A stretch of 41,310 bases of DNA from Acidimicrobiales bacterium (GTDB lineage Bacteria; Actinomycetota; Acidimicrobiia; Acidimicrobiales; Poriferisodalaceae). Within the stretch, counting starts at the first letter, position 1; the number at the start of each line of letters is the position of its first letter. This document shows positions 1 through 9,058 of the stretch, piece by piece. The stretch is from positions 1-41,310 of the forward strand of contig VYDH01000005.1 of the NCBI GenBank assembly GCA_009843525.1, read 5' to 3'. The translations under genes and the position numbers were made by a program. The notes under the pieces are model-generated. The model saw only the letters and a list, made by a program, of their open reading frames with translations. It was not told where the DNA came from and searched no databases.

Positions 1-11
1 CCGCTCTAACA

Positions 12-320
12 TCACCACCGACCACCCCGCTTACACAGAACATCTGACACACCCCCGACTGCTGCCAGGTAGCGGCCCTCGGCACGAGCACGCTTGTCCG
101 CCAGCTCGACCACCAACGCCTTGAGCTCTTGACTGCTCAACGTCCCCAGACCGGTGCCGGAGCAGTCCGCACGGCCATTCGCATCGCCGCCGTCGGCCCA
201 CACCGCTGCCTCGCCCGGCCACGCCGACCCAGCACCGGGCCACGCAGACGTCGTGCGGTTGCCGTCGTCGTGCGCTTCCCCGTAGCCGGGAGCGAGTTCT
301 CGCACGACATCGCCGAACAT
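12..320 (-). pseudogene. N-terminal fragment of a DUF222/13E12-type (HNH endonuclease-associated) protein
   Basis: The reading frame encodes about 102 residues from an ATG at 320. Its second half, around LSSQELKALVVELADKRARAEGRYL, has the helical pattern (E/D-L..LV.EL...RAR.EA..L) of the DUF222 domain that precedes HNH nuclease domains in actinobacterial 13E12-like proteins. Such proteins are usually 350-500 residues, but this frame stops at 12-14, soon after the first helix. Another frame stays open toward the left edge, so a frameshift is likely, though a short genuine protein cannot be excluded. An upstream in-frame ATG at 359 lies inside the predicted promoter, so 320 is preferred. The family assignment is from pattern only and is weak. 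Confidence 0.35.
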
Positions 321-326
321 AAAGAG

Positions 327-355
327 AGCATACACTCGTATGCAGTCAAATGCAA
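327..355 (-). promoter_or_regulatory. Predicted promoter for a leaderless transcript
   Basis: On the minus strand a TTGCAT -35 element (355-350) and a TATGCT -10 element (332-327) are separated by 17 bases. The ATG at 320 lies 6 bases after the -10 box, about where transcription would start, and there is no Shine-Dalgarno sequence between them. This is the expected layout of a leaderless actinobacterial mRNA. It supports the ATG at 320 as the start of the DUF222-like frame. Confidence 0.5.
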
Positions 356-466
356 ACATTCGCGCGCGCTAGTTTCAGGAAACTTCCTGGCATGCACCGC
401 GATCTGTGAGCGCGTTGACGCCCTGTCTGGCCTCGCCTGCGTGCGCTCGTCAGAGGCTCGCCCCAG

Positions 467-1468
467 CTATTTCGGCAGGAAACCCATCGCTTCTTTGGCG
501 CGGGCCAAGGTGCCGCACGCCACGGCCTCGGCTTTGTCGGCACCGGCGGCGATGATGCGGGCGAGCTCAGCGGGATCTGCGTCGAGCTCGGCCTTCTTCG
601 CGGCGATGGGCTCGAGCATGGCGACGACCGCGTCCGCAGTATCGGTTTTGAGAGCCCCGTACTGGCTGTAGCCCGCCGCAGAGTCCGCAGGGCTCCGGCC
701 CGTTGCGGCACTCAGGATCGACAGCAGGTTCGACACTCCTGGCTTGGCCTCGGGGTCGTAGCGCACCTCGGACTCCGAGTCGGTCACGGCCCTGGCGAAT
801 TTGCGTGCGATGTCGGCATGATCATCGAAGATGCCGATCGAGCCTTGGGGGCTCTCGGCCGACTTGGACATCTTCGAGGTGGGATTCTGCAGATCCATGA
901 CGCGGGCGCCGACCGTAGGGATGGCAGCCTCAGGGATAACGAACGTGTCGCCGTAGCGGGAGTTGAACCGCTGCGCCACGTCACGTGTCAGCTCGAGGTG
1001 CTGGCGTTGGTCGTCGCCGACCGGCACTCGATCGGCGTCGTAGATCAGGATGTCCGCTGCCATCAGCGCCGGATACGTGAACAGACCGGCGGAGACGTGG
1101 TCGCCGCCCATCTCGCCCCCTTCCGAGCGTGCCGATTTGTCCTTGAACTGAGTCATGCGGCGCAGCTCGCCGAGCGACACTGTGCACTCCAGCAGCCACG
1201 ACAGCTCCGTGTGCTGGGGTACGTGGCTCTGCACGAACAGGGTGCAAACCTCGGGATCGAGGCCGACCGAGATCAGCGTGGCCATCGTGCCCAGGGTGGC
1301 CTCGCGCAGCTGGGTCGGATCCTGCTGGACAGTGACGGCATGCAGGTCGACGGCGCAGTAGAAGGCGTCGGCATCGTGCTGGTCGATCGCCCACTGGCGC
1401 AGCGCCCCGAGGTAGTTGCCGAGGTGAACGTCGCCGGTGGGCTGGATGCCCGAGAGCACTCGTGTCAT
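467..1468 (-). CDS. trpS: Tryptophanyl-tRNA synthetase
   Basis: A class Ic aminoacyl-tRNA synthetase of 333 residues that charges tRNA-Trp with tryptophan in the cytoplasm, the normal length for bacterial TrpRS. The HIGH-type signature appears as TGDVHLGN close to the N terminus and the KMSKS loop as KMSKSAESPQGS in the second half. The ending KAEAVACGTLARAKEAMGFLPK is typical. The frame is open further upstream, but that part is antisense to scpA and does not resemble a synthetase. The ATG at 1468, giving MTRVLSGIQPTG, matches the usual family start. No Shine-Dalgarno is evident; a TACCGT lies 8 bases upstream, so a leaderless start is possible. It is divergent from scpA with 85 bases between them. 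Confidence 0.96.
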   Translation of the reverse strand: MTRVLSGIQPTGDVHLGNYLGALRQWAIDQHDADAFYCAVDLHAVTVQQDPTQLREATLGTMATLISVGLDPEVCTLFVQSHVPQHTELSWLLECTVSLGELRRMTQFKDKSARSEGGEMGGDHVSAGLFTYPALMAADILIYDADRVPVGDDQRQHLELTRDVAQRFNSRYGDTFVIPEAAIPTVGARVMDLQNPTSKMSKSAESPQGSIGIFDDHADIARKFARAVTDSESEVRYDPEAKPGVSNLLSILSAATGRSPADSAAGYSQYGALKTDTADAVVAMLEPIAAKKAELDADPAELARIIAAGADKAEAVACGTLARAKEAMGFLPK

Positions 1469-1553
1469 GGCGCCGGACGGTACCGGGTAGCGCCCGAATA
1501 AACCCGCCAAATATCCCGGGCCCCGCAGGCATGCCGCGGTACCTTCGGGCCGC

Positions 1554-2399
1554 GTGGCCCAAGAGGTGCGCACGGAGGCCTTCGCGGGCCCGCTGGATGT
1601 GCTGGTGAAGCTGGTCGTGTCCCAGGAGGTGGACATCTGGGAGGTGTCGTTGACGCGCCTGGTCGACGACTTCGTCGCCGTCATGGCCGCAGTCGAATTC
1701 CCCGACACTGCAGACCGTGCACCGCGCAGCGAGGCTGTCAGTGCGCCTGCGAGTGACCGCAGGATCGACATGGACGCTGCCAGCGAGTTCGCCCTGCTGG
1801 CTGCGACGCTGATCGAGCTGAAGTCCCGCCGGCTGCTGCCCGCCCCGCCGGTCGAATTGGACCTGGAGGACGAATTGGCGGCTTACGGCCTGCGCGATGC
1901 GGCATTGGCACGGCTGGTCGAGGGGCGCACGTTTGGCGCCGCAGCGAGGCTGCTGCGCGAACGCTGGGATGCCGCGGCGCTGCAATGGCCCCGCACGGCG
2001 GGGCCCCCTGAACGATTCTTGGTGTTCGCGCCAGACCTGCTGGCCGGCGCCTCACGAGACGACATCACTGCGGCGATGGAACGGGTGCTTGCGCCGCGGC
2101 CGGTGCCGCGCGTCGATGTCAGCCACCTGAGGGCAGCCGGCATCACGGTCGACGAGGCCGCGGCCAAGATCATCGAGCAGCTTGCTGACACGGGCACGGC
2201 CACCTTCCGTGAACTCACCTGCGACGTGACCGAGCGCATCGTGGTGGTCGTGTACTTCCTGGCCGTGCTGGAGCTGTTCGGATCGGGGCTCGTCGAGTTG
2301 ACCCAAGCCGAACGCTTCGGCGACATCGGCGTGGACTGGATCGGCGACGGCGCGGCAGTGCCGGCTGCGGCCGGCGGTTACGGGGAAGACGCCGCGTGA
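1554..2399 (+). CDS. scpA: Segregation and condensation protein A (ScpA)
   Basis: A 281-residue kleisin subunit of the SMC-ScpA-ScpB condensin, which compacts and separates the chromosome. The N terminus (AFAGPLDVLVKLV..EVDIWEV) is the family signature that contacts the SMC neck, and the winged-helix C terminus (VTERIVVVVYFLAVLELFGSGLVEL) is present. It starts at GTG 1554. A TACCTT about 8 bases upstream and the lack of a Shine-Dalgarno suggest a leaderless start. It is followed by scpB and rluB on the same strand, a widely conserved operon order. The name refers to condensin, not to the methylmalonyl-CoA mutase also called scpA. Confidence 0.95.
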   Translation: MAQEVRTEAFAGPLDVLVKLVVSQEVDIWEVSLTRLVDDFVAVMAAVEFPDTADRAPRSEAVSAPASDRRIDMDAASEFALLAATLIELKSRRLLPAPPVELDLEDELAAYGLRDAALARLVEGRTFGAAARLLRERWDAAALQWPRTAGPPERFLVFAPDLLAGASRDDITAAMERVLAPRPVPRVDVSHLRAAGITVDEAAAKIIEQLADTGTATFRELTCDVTERIVVVVYFLAVLELFGSGLVELTQAERFGDIGVDWIGDGAAVPAAAGGYGEDAA

Positions 2400-2473
2400 G
2401 CGCGGTCATATCGGCCGTCGGACGCTTGCGTCTCGAGATAGCGGCGGGCCGCTGCGGCGGAGTTGCTCTGTGA
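2396..2473 (+). CDS. Possible 25-codon linking ORF between scpA and scpB
   Basis: A 25-codon frame starts at GTG 2396, which overlaps the scpA stop as GTGA. It ends with the TGA at 2471-2473, which in turn overlaps the scpB GTG start at 2470, again as GTGA. It would carry ribosomes from scpA to scpB without a gap. The peptide (beginning MSAVISAVGRLRLE) is not recognised. Chance is possible because the stretch is short and GC-rich. Confidence 0.2.
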   Translation: MSAVISAVGRLRLEIAAGRCGGVAL

Positions 2474-3318
2474 GCGAGCAGCGCCCGCCGGTCGAATCCG
2501 CGCGCGGCCTGCGGCTGGTCAGCGATGAGGGACGCACGGTTGCCGATCCGCCTGCGCCGCCGGAGCAGTCTCCTGGCTCGCCTGCGTCGAGGACTTCGGC
2601 GCATCTCCCCTCGCAGCCCCCCTCCCATCCCTCTGTGCCGTCGGGGCGCAACCAGAGGGTCAATGGCTCGTCGATGTCGCAGAACGGCCACGCAGAGGGC
2701 ACCACGGGCATCGAGACCGGCGACATGCGGCCCGGTGAGCAGCGGACTCTCGACGACGACGTGCTGTACGCGGCCATCGAGGCCGTGCTGATGGTCGCGA
2801 CCGAGCCGGTGCCAGCCGAGGTGCTGGCTGCGGTCATCGGGGCCCCGGCGACGTCGGTCCAAGCGGTCTGCAACGAGCTGGCACGGGAGTACGCACAGGC
2901 CGAGCGTGGCTTCACCCTGATGCAGGTGGCTGGCGGATACCAGTTGCAGACCGCCGCAGAAGTCGCGGAGTACGTGGAACGCTTCGTGGGGAGCCGCCGA
3001 TCGGCTCGCCTGTCTGCAGCAGCGATGGAGACGCTGGCCGTGGTCGCCTACAAGCAGCCCGTCTCACGGGCGCAGATCAGCGCCATCCGGGGCGTCAACG
3101 CCGACGGCGTGGTCCGCACGCTCGCAGATCAGGGCTACATCGCCGAGGTCGCGCGTGATCCGGGTCCGGGCAATGCTGCCCTGCTCGGGACAACGCCGAT
3201 CTTCCTGGAGCGACTGAGCCTCCGCAGCCTCGACGACCTGCCGTCGCTGGCGGAGCTGCGCGTCGACGGCGATGCCATGGAGGCCATGGATCGCCTCGCA
3301 GCCGACAAGCACGGCTAG
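2470..3318 (+). CDS. scpB: Segregation and condensation protein B (ScpB)
   Basis: A winged-helix partner of ScpA in the bacterial condensin complex. Residues from about 95 onward carry the family core (LYAAIEAVLMVATEPV, then SAAAMETLAVVAYKQPVSRAQISAIRGVN.DGVVRTL), including the highly conserved AYKQP.(S/T)R..I..IRGV motif. The roughly 90-residue N terminus is rich in Pro, Ser and Arg and is not part of the fold. The GTG at 2470 is used here because it couples to the preceding frame, but an internal ATG at 2674 is a realistic alternative and would give a protein of family-typical length. It sits 2 bases before rluB. Confidence 0.93.
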   Translation: MSEQRPPVESARGLRLVSDEGRTVADPPAPPEQSPGSPASRTSAHLPSQPPSHPSVPSGRNQRVNGSSMSQNGHAEGTTGIETGDMRPGEQRTLDDDVLYAAIEAVLMVATEPVPAEVLAAVIGAPATSVQAVCNELAREYAQAERGFTLMQVAGGYQLQTAAEVAEYVERFVGSRRSARLSAAAMETLAVVAYKQPVSRAQISAIRGVNADGVVRTLADQGYIAEVARDPGPGNAALLGTTPIFLERLSLRSLDDLPSLAELRVDGDAMEAMDRLAADKHG

Positions 3319-3320
3319 CA

Positions 3321-4055
3321 GTGCCGCAGGACGGCCAACAAGAACAGGCCGAGCGGCTGCACAAGGTCATGGCCCGTTGCGGTGTTGCCAGCCGTCGCAG
3401 GTGCGAGGAGCTGATCGCCGCGGGACGCGTCACGGTCAACGGCACGATCGCCCGGGTCGGAGACCGAGCGGAACCGGCAGATCTGGTCGAGGTCGACGGT
3501 GCGGTCGTCACGTGGGACGCAGCGATGGTCCACTACTTGGTGAACAAACCGCGCGGCGTGCTCAGTGCAGCATCGGACGACCGGGGGAGGCGCTGCGTGA
3601 CCGATCTGGTGCCTGCTGCAGTTCGCGTGTATCCGGTCGGGCGGTTGGATGCCGACTCCGAAGGGCTGATCATCGTGACCAACGACGGCGAGCTGACGCA
3701 CCGGCTGACGCATCCGTCCTGGGGGGTCCCCAAGGAGTATCTCGCCCACGTGGACGGGATGCCAGCACGCGGTGCGTTAGCGCAGCTGCGCACAGGCGTC
3801 GCGCTGGACGATGGGCCCACAGCACCTGCCGTGGTTTCGATGCCCCAGCCGTCGGTGCTGCGCATCGTGATACACGAAGGCCGCAACCGCCAGATCCGGC
3901 GCATGTGCGATGCCGTGGGGCATCCGGTCGTGCGACTGGTGCGCACGCGCATCGGGTCGCTCACCGATCCGGCATTGCGTCCCGGGGAACACCGACCGCT
4001 CACTGCCGACGAGGTCCGAGAACTGCACCGCGCCGCCAAGAGGCTGAGCCGGTAG
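3321..4055 (+). CDS. rluB: rRNA pseudouridine synthase, RsuA/RluB family
   Basis: A 244-residue enzyme that isomerises a uridine of 23S rRNA (RluB type) to pseudouridine. It has an N-terminal S4 RNA-binding domain (ERLHKVMARCGVASRRRCEE.I..GRVTVNG), then the catalytic domain with the GRLDADSEGL motif that contains the active-site Asp, and the EGRNRQIRRM motif near the C terminus. The GTG start at 3321 lies 2 bases after the scpB stop, so it is the third gene of the scpA-scpB-rluB operon. RluB and RsuA cannot be separated with certainty by eye; the scp neighbourhood favours RluB. Confidence 0.92.
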   Translation: MPQDGQQEQAERLHKVMARCGVASRRRCEELIAAGRVTVNGTIARVGDRAEPADLVEVDGAVVTWDAAMVHYLVNKPRGVLSAASDDRGRRCVTDLVPAAVRVYPVGRLDADSEGLIIVTNDGELTHRLTHPSWGVPKEYLAHVDGMPARGALAQLRTGVALDDGPTAPAVVSMPQPSVLRIVIHEGRNRQIRRMCDAVGHPVVRLVRTRIGSLTDPALRPGEHRPLTADEVRELHRAAKRLSR

Positions 4056-4213
4056 GCGCACCTGCCCGCGCAGCAGTGCGCTGCGTCTTGGCCGGCACGG
4101 GGTGCGGTTCGGCGTCTTCGCTGTGCCACAAGCAGCGACCACAATGGATGTGACGTACGAAGGGCCTGTGGCATGACCGTCCCGAACCGTTGCCAGCACA
4201 AGAGAGCGCACAG

Positions 4214-7200
4214 ATGAGCCTCGCTGAGACGTACCGGCTGTCGGGGCGCTACACCGACGACGGCGGCACCACGTTCATGACCGGGCTGCAAGCCTTGGCT
4301 CGCCTGCCGATCGAACAGCTGCGGGCCGACCGGCGTGCGGGCCTGCGCACGGCGGCGTTCGTGTCGGGCTATCCGGGTTCGCCCCTCGGCGGCTACGACG
4401 CCGCTGTGGCGGCTGCCCGCAAAGCGACGGATCTGCCGATCGTGCATTCGCCGGCCGTCAACGAGGATCAGGCTGCGACTGCTGTCATGGGCAGCCAGTT
4501 GGCCACCACCCGACCCGATGCCGCCTACGACGGCGTCGTCGGGCTCTGGTACGGCAAGGCGCCCGGCGTCGACCGCGCGACCGATGCGCTGCGACATGCT
4601 GTCTTCGCGGGCACTGATCCTCGCGGTGGCGCGGTGGCCATTGCCGGCGACGACCCCGCCGCCAAGAGCTCCACGATCCCGTCGAGCTCGGCTGGGTCGA
4701 TGGCCGACCTGCACATCCCGGTGCTTTACCCGGGCACGCCCGCCGAGGCGCTCGATCTCGGTCGCCATGCCATCGCCATGTCCCGGACGACGGGGCTGTG
4801 GACGAGCCTCAAGATCGTGGCCGATGTGGCGGACGGTGCTGCGACGGTCCTGCTGGATCCTGACCGATTCGATCCGGTTATCCCGCTTGTCGACGGCGAA
4901 CCGTTCCGCCACCGGCCCGACGGCTATCTCCTCACGCCCCACACGGTCGACATCGAGCGCGAGATCGTCGAGGTCCGCTACGAGCTCGCCATCGCGTACG
5001 CCGCGGCTAACCGCTTGAACGACGCCACGGTCGATCCGCCCGACGCCTGGATTGCGATCGTGGCCTCAGGCATCACCTACCGCGAGGTTCGTGAGGCACT
5101 GCGGCGGCTGGGCCTCGACAGCGATGAATCGGTCGCCGAGTCCGGCGTCCGGCTCGTGCGGATGGGCATGCCGATCCCGTTCAGCCCCGATCGGGCCCGG
5201 CACTTCGCCCGCGGGGTCACGGAGATCTTCGTGATCGAAGAGAAGAGCCCCAATATCGAGTCCTTGCTCAAAGACTCCCTCTACAACCAATCGCACCATC
5301 CCCGCATCGTCGGCAAGACCGACGAGTACGACCGGACGCTGCTCGGTTCGTACGGAGCGCTGACCGCAGACGATCTCATCGGGCCGCTGCGCGGGCGGCT
5401 GGAGGGTCGCATCGGTGACCGGCTGGTGCCGCGCCAGCCGGAACGCGTGCGTATCGAGCTTCCCCTCGCATTGCCCCCCGAGCAGAGCCGCTCGCCGTAC
5501 TTCTGCTCGGGCTGCCCGCACAATCGCTCGACCGAGGTGCCCGACGGTGCCGTGGTGGGCGCCGGGATCGGCTGTCACACGATGGCACTGTTCATGGACC
5601 CGGAGCGGGTCGGCGACATCGTGAGCTTGACGTGCATGGGCCAGGAGGGCACGCAGTGGATCGGCATGTCGCCGTTCGTCGAGACGCAGCACATCTTCCA
5701 GAACCTGGGTGACGGCACCTACTTCCACAGCGGTCAGCTGGCGATCGCCGGCGCGGTGGCCTCCGGCGTCAACATCACTTACAAGCTGCTGTGGAACCGG
5801 GCTGTCGCCATGACGGGCGGGCAGGATCCCGCTGGGCAGCTGGAGGTGCCCGACGTGGCGGCCGGGCTGCTGGCGGGGGGTGTGGCCAGGGTGCTCATCA
5901 CCACCGACGACCCTGCCGCCTATCGCGGCCGTGCGGTGCCCGCCGGTGTCGAGGTGTGGCATCGCGATCGTTTGACCGAGGCCCAGGAGCTGCTCGCCGG
6001 CATCGACGGCGTCACGGTGCTGATCCACGATCAGCAGTGCGCAGCCGAGGCGCGGCGGGGCCGCAAGCGCGGCTCACAGCCCACGCCGCCCAAGCGAGTG
6101 CTCATCAACGAGCGAATCTGTGAGGGCTGCGGCGACTGCGGTGCCAAGAGCAACTGCCTGTCGGTGCAGCCCGTCGACACCTTCTTCGGGCGCAAGACCC
6201 GCATCGATCAGACGTCGTGCAACCTCGACTACTCGTGCCTCGACGGCGATTGCCCATCGTTCATGACGGTGACCGAGCCGGGGCCATTCCGCACCGCGGT
6301 GCGCGAGATGCTGGCGCCGCTGCGGCGCAAGCAGCCGACGGGCGGCAACGACGGTTCCGGCGATGGCGCTCGAACCGAGCCGCCTGCTGAGCTGCCCGAT
6401 CCGGTGCCGCTCGTCGGGCCCGACGAGATGTCGGTGCGCATGTGCGGGATCGGCGGGACCGGCGTGGTGACGGTCAACCAGGTGCTCGGCACGGCGGCGA
6501 TGTTCGATGGCTTCGAGGTGCGAGGTCTCGACCAGATCGGGTTGTCGCAGAAGGCGGGCACTGTGGTGGGCGATCTGCGGCTGAAGCGGATCGGCGGGCC
6601 GGCCACGGCACGCCTCGGCAGCGGTCAGGCCGACGTGATCGTGGCGTTCGACCTGCTCGTAGCGGCATCGGCGGCAGGACTCGAGGTCGCCGATCCGACC
6701 CGGACGATGGTTGTCGGGTCGACATCGCCGACGCCGACCGGTGCCATGGTCGCCGATCCGAGTATCGACATGCCTGCGACCTCCGAGCTGCTTGAGCGGG
6801 TCGCTGCGGTCACCGTCGACGGCAGGCAGCACTGGGCCGATGTTGCTTCGCTGGTGACTGCGCTCTGCGGCTCGGCGGTGACAGCGAATGTGTTTGTCGT
6901 GGGCATGGCCGTCCAGGCGGGCGCGCTGCCGATCATGCCGGCGAGCGTGGAGGCGGCCATTGAGCTGAACGGCGTTGCGGTCGACCAGAACCTCGCTGCA
7001 TTCCGCTGGGGCCGGACGATGATCTGCGATCCGGGCATGGTGACCGCGGCCGCGGCGCAGGGCACCGTGAGCGCAGCGGGTCATGACGCGAGCATCGCCA
7101 CAGACACCGGTCCTGACATCGCGGTGCCGGAGCGCGTGGCGGCCCGCATCGACGAATTGACCGAGGGGCTGGCCGGCGAAGTATCAGCGGGAGATCTCCA

Positions 7201-7843
7201 TGGGCTGCGTGCGGCACTGCGCCAGTACGCAGCCGAGCTGTGCGCATACCAGTCGGACAAGCTGGCGGCGCAGTTTCTCGACGCAGTCGAACGCGTGGCG
7301 AGGGCAGATCGGGCGGCGGGGGACCGCTCCGGCCGGCTGACTGCGGCTGCTGCCGCGGGGCACTTCAAGCTGATGGCCTACAAGGACGAGTACGAGGTGG
7401 CCCGGCTTATGTCCGATCCTGAGGCGAACGTGGCGGCACGGGAATTGGCTGCGTCCGTCGGCGGCACGGTCTCGTGGAGCCTGCACCCACCGCTGCTGCG
7501 TGCACTGGGGCGTACCGGCAAGATCCGGTTCTCGACGGCGTGGCGGCCAGTATTCGCGCTGCTGGCGCGAGGCAAGCGCCTCCGGGGACGATGGTGCGAT
7601 CCGTTCGGTCACACTGAAGTGCGCCGGACCGAGCGGGAGCTGCCTGGCGAGTACCGGGCAGCGCTCGACGCGGCGCTCGAAGCGCTGGAACGGGATGCAG
7701 GCGCGGCCCGGTATGAACAGGCCGTCGCCATCGCCAGGCTGGCCGAGCTGGTCCGCGGCTACGAGGACATCAAGATGGCCGCCGTGGACGCCTTCCGTTC
7801 GGAACTGGCGGCCCATGTCGCCGGGCTGGCGCCGCCCGACTGA
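4214..7843 (+). CDS. Indolepyruvate ferredoxin oxidoreductase, fused single-chain form
   Basis: A thiamine-diphosphate, Fe-S enzyme of 1209 residues that oxidatively decarboxylates aryl pyruvates (indolepyruvate and related 2-oxoacids) to acyl-CoA and reduces ferredoxin. The N-terminal pyruvate-binding half has GYPGSPLGGYD and NEDQAATAVMGSQ. The TPP-binding region has CSGCPHN and the following GAGIGCHTMA. The ferredoxin segment CEGCGDCGAKSNC continues with further Cys residues to DGDCPSF. The C-terminal gamma-like domain begins at MCGIGGTGVVTVNQ. All classical subunits are thus fused, as is usual for the long actinobacterial and proteobacterial form. The ATG at 4214 is chosen over an in-frame TTG at 4190 because family members begin at MSLAETY. 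It stands alone, about 160 bases after rluB; a CACAAT at 4140-4145 could be a -10 box. Confidence 0.93.
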   Translation: MSLAETYRLSGRYTDDGGTTFMTGLQALARLPIEQLRADRRAGLRTAAFVSGYPGSPLGGYDAAVAAARKATDLPIVHSPAVNEDQAATAVMGSQLATTRPDAAYDGVVGLWYGKAPGVDRATDALRHAVFAGTDPRGGAVAIAGDDPAAKSSTIPSSSAGSMADLHIPVLYPGTPAEALDLGRHAIAMSRTTGLWTSLKIVADVADGAATVLLDPDRFDPVIPLVDGEPFRHRPDGYLLTPHTVDIEREIVEVRYELAIAYAAANRLNDATVDPPDAWIAIVASGITYREVREALRRLGLDSDESVAESGVRLVRMGMPIPFSPDRARHFARGVTEIFVIEEKSPNIESLLKDSLYNQSHHPRIVGKTDEYDRTLLGSYGALTADDLIGPLRGRLEGRIGDRLVPRQPERVRIELPLALPPEQSRSPYFCSGCPHNRSTEVPDGAVVGAGIGCHTMALFMDPERVGDIVSLTCMGQEGTQWIGMSPFVETQHIFQNLGDGTYFHSGQLAIAGAVASGVNITYKLLWNRAVAMTGGQDPAGQLEVPDVAAGLLAGGVARVLITTDDPAAYRGRAVPAGVEVWHRDRLTEAQELLAGIDGVTVLIHDQQCAAEARRGRKRGSQPTPPKRVLINERICEGCGDCGAKSNCLSVQPVDTFFGRKTRIDQTSCNLDYSCLDGDCPSFMTVTEPGPFRTAVREMLAPLRRKQPTGGNDGSGDGARTEPPAELPDPVPLVGPDEMSVRMCGIGGTGVVTVNQVLGTAAMFDGFEVRGLDQIGLSQKAGTVVGDLRLKRIGGPATARLGSGQADVIVAFDLLVAASAAGLEVADPTRTMVVGSTSPTPTGAMVADPSIDMPATSELLERVAAVTVDGRQHWADVASLVTALCGSAVTANVFVVGMAVQAGALPIMPASVEAAIELNGVAVDQNLAAFRWGRTMICDPGMVTAAAAQGTVSAAGHDASIATDTGPDIAVPERVAARIDELTEGLAGEVSAGDLHGLRAALRQYAAELCAYQSDKLAAQFLDAVERVARADRAAGDRSGRLTAAAAAGHFKLMAYKDEYEVARLMSDPEANVAARELAASVGGTVSWSLHPPLLRALGRTGKIRFSTAWRPVFALLARGKRLRGRWCDPFGHTEVRRTERELPGEYRAALDAALEALERDAGAARYEQAVAIARLAELVRGYEDIKMAAVDAFRSELAAHVAGLAPPD

Positions 7844-7915
7844 GCCGCCGGAGCCCATCAGGAATCTCGCCGGCCCAAACCGGGGACGATCAGAGCCATC
7901 GGTACCCTTCGTTGC

Positions 7916-9058
7916 GTGGCCGCGAGTTCCGCCGAGACAACGCAATTGCCGTCGCCTGCCGGCGCAGCGGCGCCGCCGCGCGCCAACGAGCCGTCTGGCC
8001 GCGCCCAAGTGGTGGGCACGGGCCTGATCGGCGGATCCGTCGCAGCGGCACTGCGAAAGTCGGGATGGCATGTGACGGGGCGCGACGCCGTCGGTGATCA
8101 CGCGCAGCGGGCACTCGAGCTCGGTTGTCTCGATGCCGTGGGCACCGACCCGGAGGCGACGTTCTGTGTGGTGGCAGTGCCCGCGGCGATGCTGGCCGAG
8201 CAGGTCGCGCTCGCCCTCGCCGACACTGCTGCTGCGGGCGCGGTGGTGACCGACACCGGCAGCGTCAAGACGCCGGTCGCCCAGGCGATCGCCGATGCTC
8301 GCTTCGTGCCGGGCCATCCGATGGCCGGCTCGGAACAAGACGGCATCGAAGGCGCGAACCCCGACATGTTCGCCGGCGCGGTGTGGGCCCTGACGCCGAA
8401 TGAGACCACCGACGACAGCTCCTTGCGCGCCTGCCAGGCAGTGCTGGCGGGCTTCGGGTCTGACGTCGTGACCATGACGCCCGAACGGCACGACGCCCTC
8501 GTTGCGGTGGTGAGCCATGTGCCGCACCTCGCCGCCGCTTCGCTGATGTGCCTCGCCGACGATCGAGCCCTCGATGACGCGCCGCTGCTGCGCCTGGCTG
8601 CCGGCGGCTTCCGGGACATGACCCGGATCGCCGCTGGCCACCCCGGCATCTGGCTGGACATCTGCGGCGAGAACCGCGATGCCATCGTGAGCGTGCTCGA
8701 CGAACTGTCAGAGCGTCTGACGCAGATGCGCGAGGTAGTGGCGGGAGCGGACCGTGACGGCCTGCGGGCCGTGCTCACACAGGCGCGGCGCGCTCGCACC
8801 AACCTGCCGTCGCGCTATGTGCGGCCCCAGGAGCTGCTGGAAGTGCGGGTGCCGATCCCGGACCGCAAGGGCCAGATCGCGGCGATCACCATGCTCGCGG
8901 CGGACTGCGACGTGAACGTGGCCGACATCGAGGTGGCTCACTCACCCGAGGGCGCCGAGGGCGTGCTGGTGCTCGTAGTCGCACGCACCGAGGCGCAGCG
9001 CTTTCTCGCGGCCTTGGCAGGGCAGGGTTACCACCCCACCACGCGCGATCTGGCATGA
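7916..9058 (+). CDS. tyrA: Prephenate dehydrogenase
   Basis: Converts prephenate to 4-hydroxyphenylpyruvate in tyrosine biosynthesis. The Rossmann motif VVGTGLIGGSVAAAL is followed by DTGSVKTPV and the substrate-binding stretch GHPMAGSEQDGIEGA, all characteristic of TyrA. The C-terminal 75 residues (VRVPIPDRKGQIAAITMLA..CDVNVADIEV) form an ACT-like regulatory domain, so feedback control by an aromatic amino acid is plausible. The first 30 residues are an Ala/Pro-rich extension. The GTG at 7916 lies 7 bases after a TACCCT, which fits a leaderless start; a later start is possible. It overlaps the aroA-cmk start by ATGA, so the two are translationally coupled. Confidence 0.93.
   Translation: MAASSAETTQLPSPAGAAAPPRANEPSGRAQVVGTGLIGGSVAAALRKSGWHVTGRDAVGDHAQRALELGCLDAVGTDPEATFCVVAVPAAMLAEQVALALADTAAAGAVVTDTGSVKTPVAQAIADARFVPGHPMAGSEQDGIEGANPDMFAGAVWALTPNETTDDSSLRACQAVLAGFGSDVVTMTPERHDALVAVVSHVPHLAAASLMCLADDRALDDAPLLRLAAGGFRDMTRIAAGHPGIWLDICGENRDAIVSVLDELSERLTQMREVVAGADRDGLRAVLTQARRARTNLPSRYVRPQELLEVRVPIPDRKGQIAAITMLAADCDVNVADIEVAHSPEGAEGVLVLVVARTEAQRFLAALAGQGYHPTTRDLA

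Noticed and set aside
1469..1771. Upstream extension of trpS by about 100 codons
   Set aside because: It is antisense to the well-supported scpA start and has no synthetase-like sequence; MTRVLSG at 1468 fits the family.
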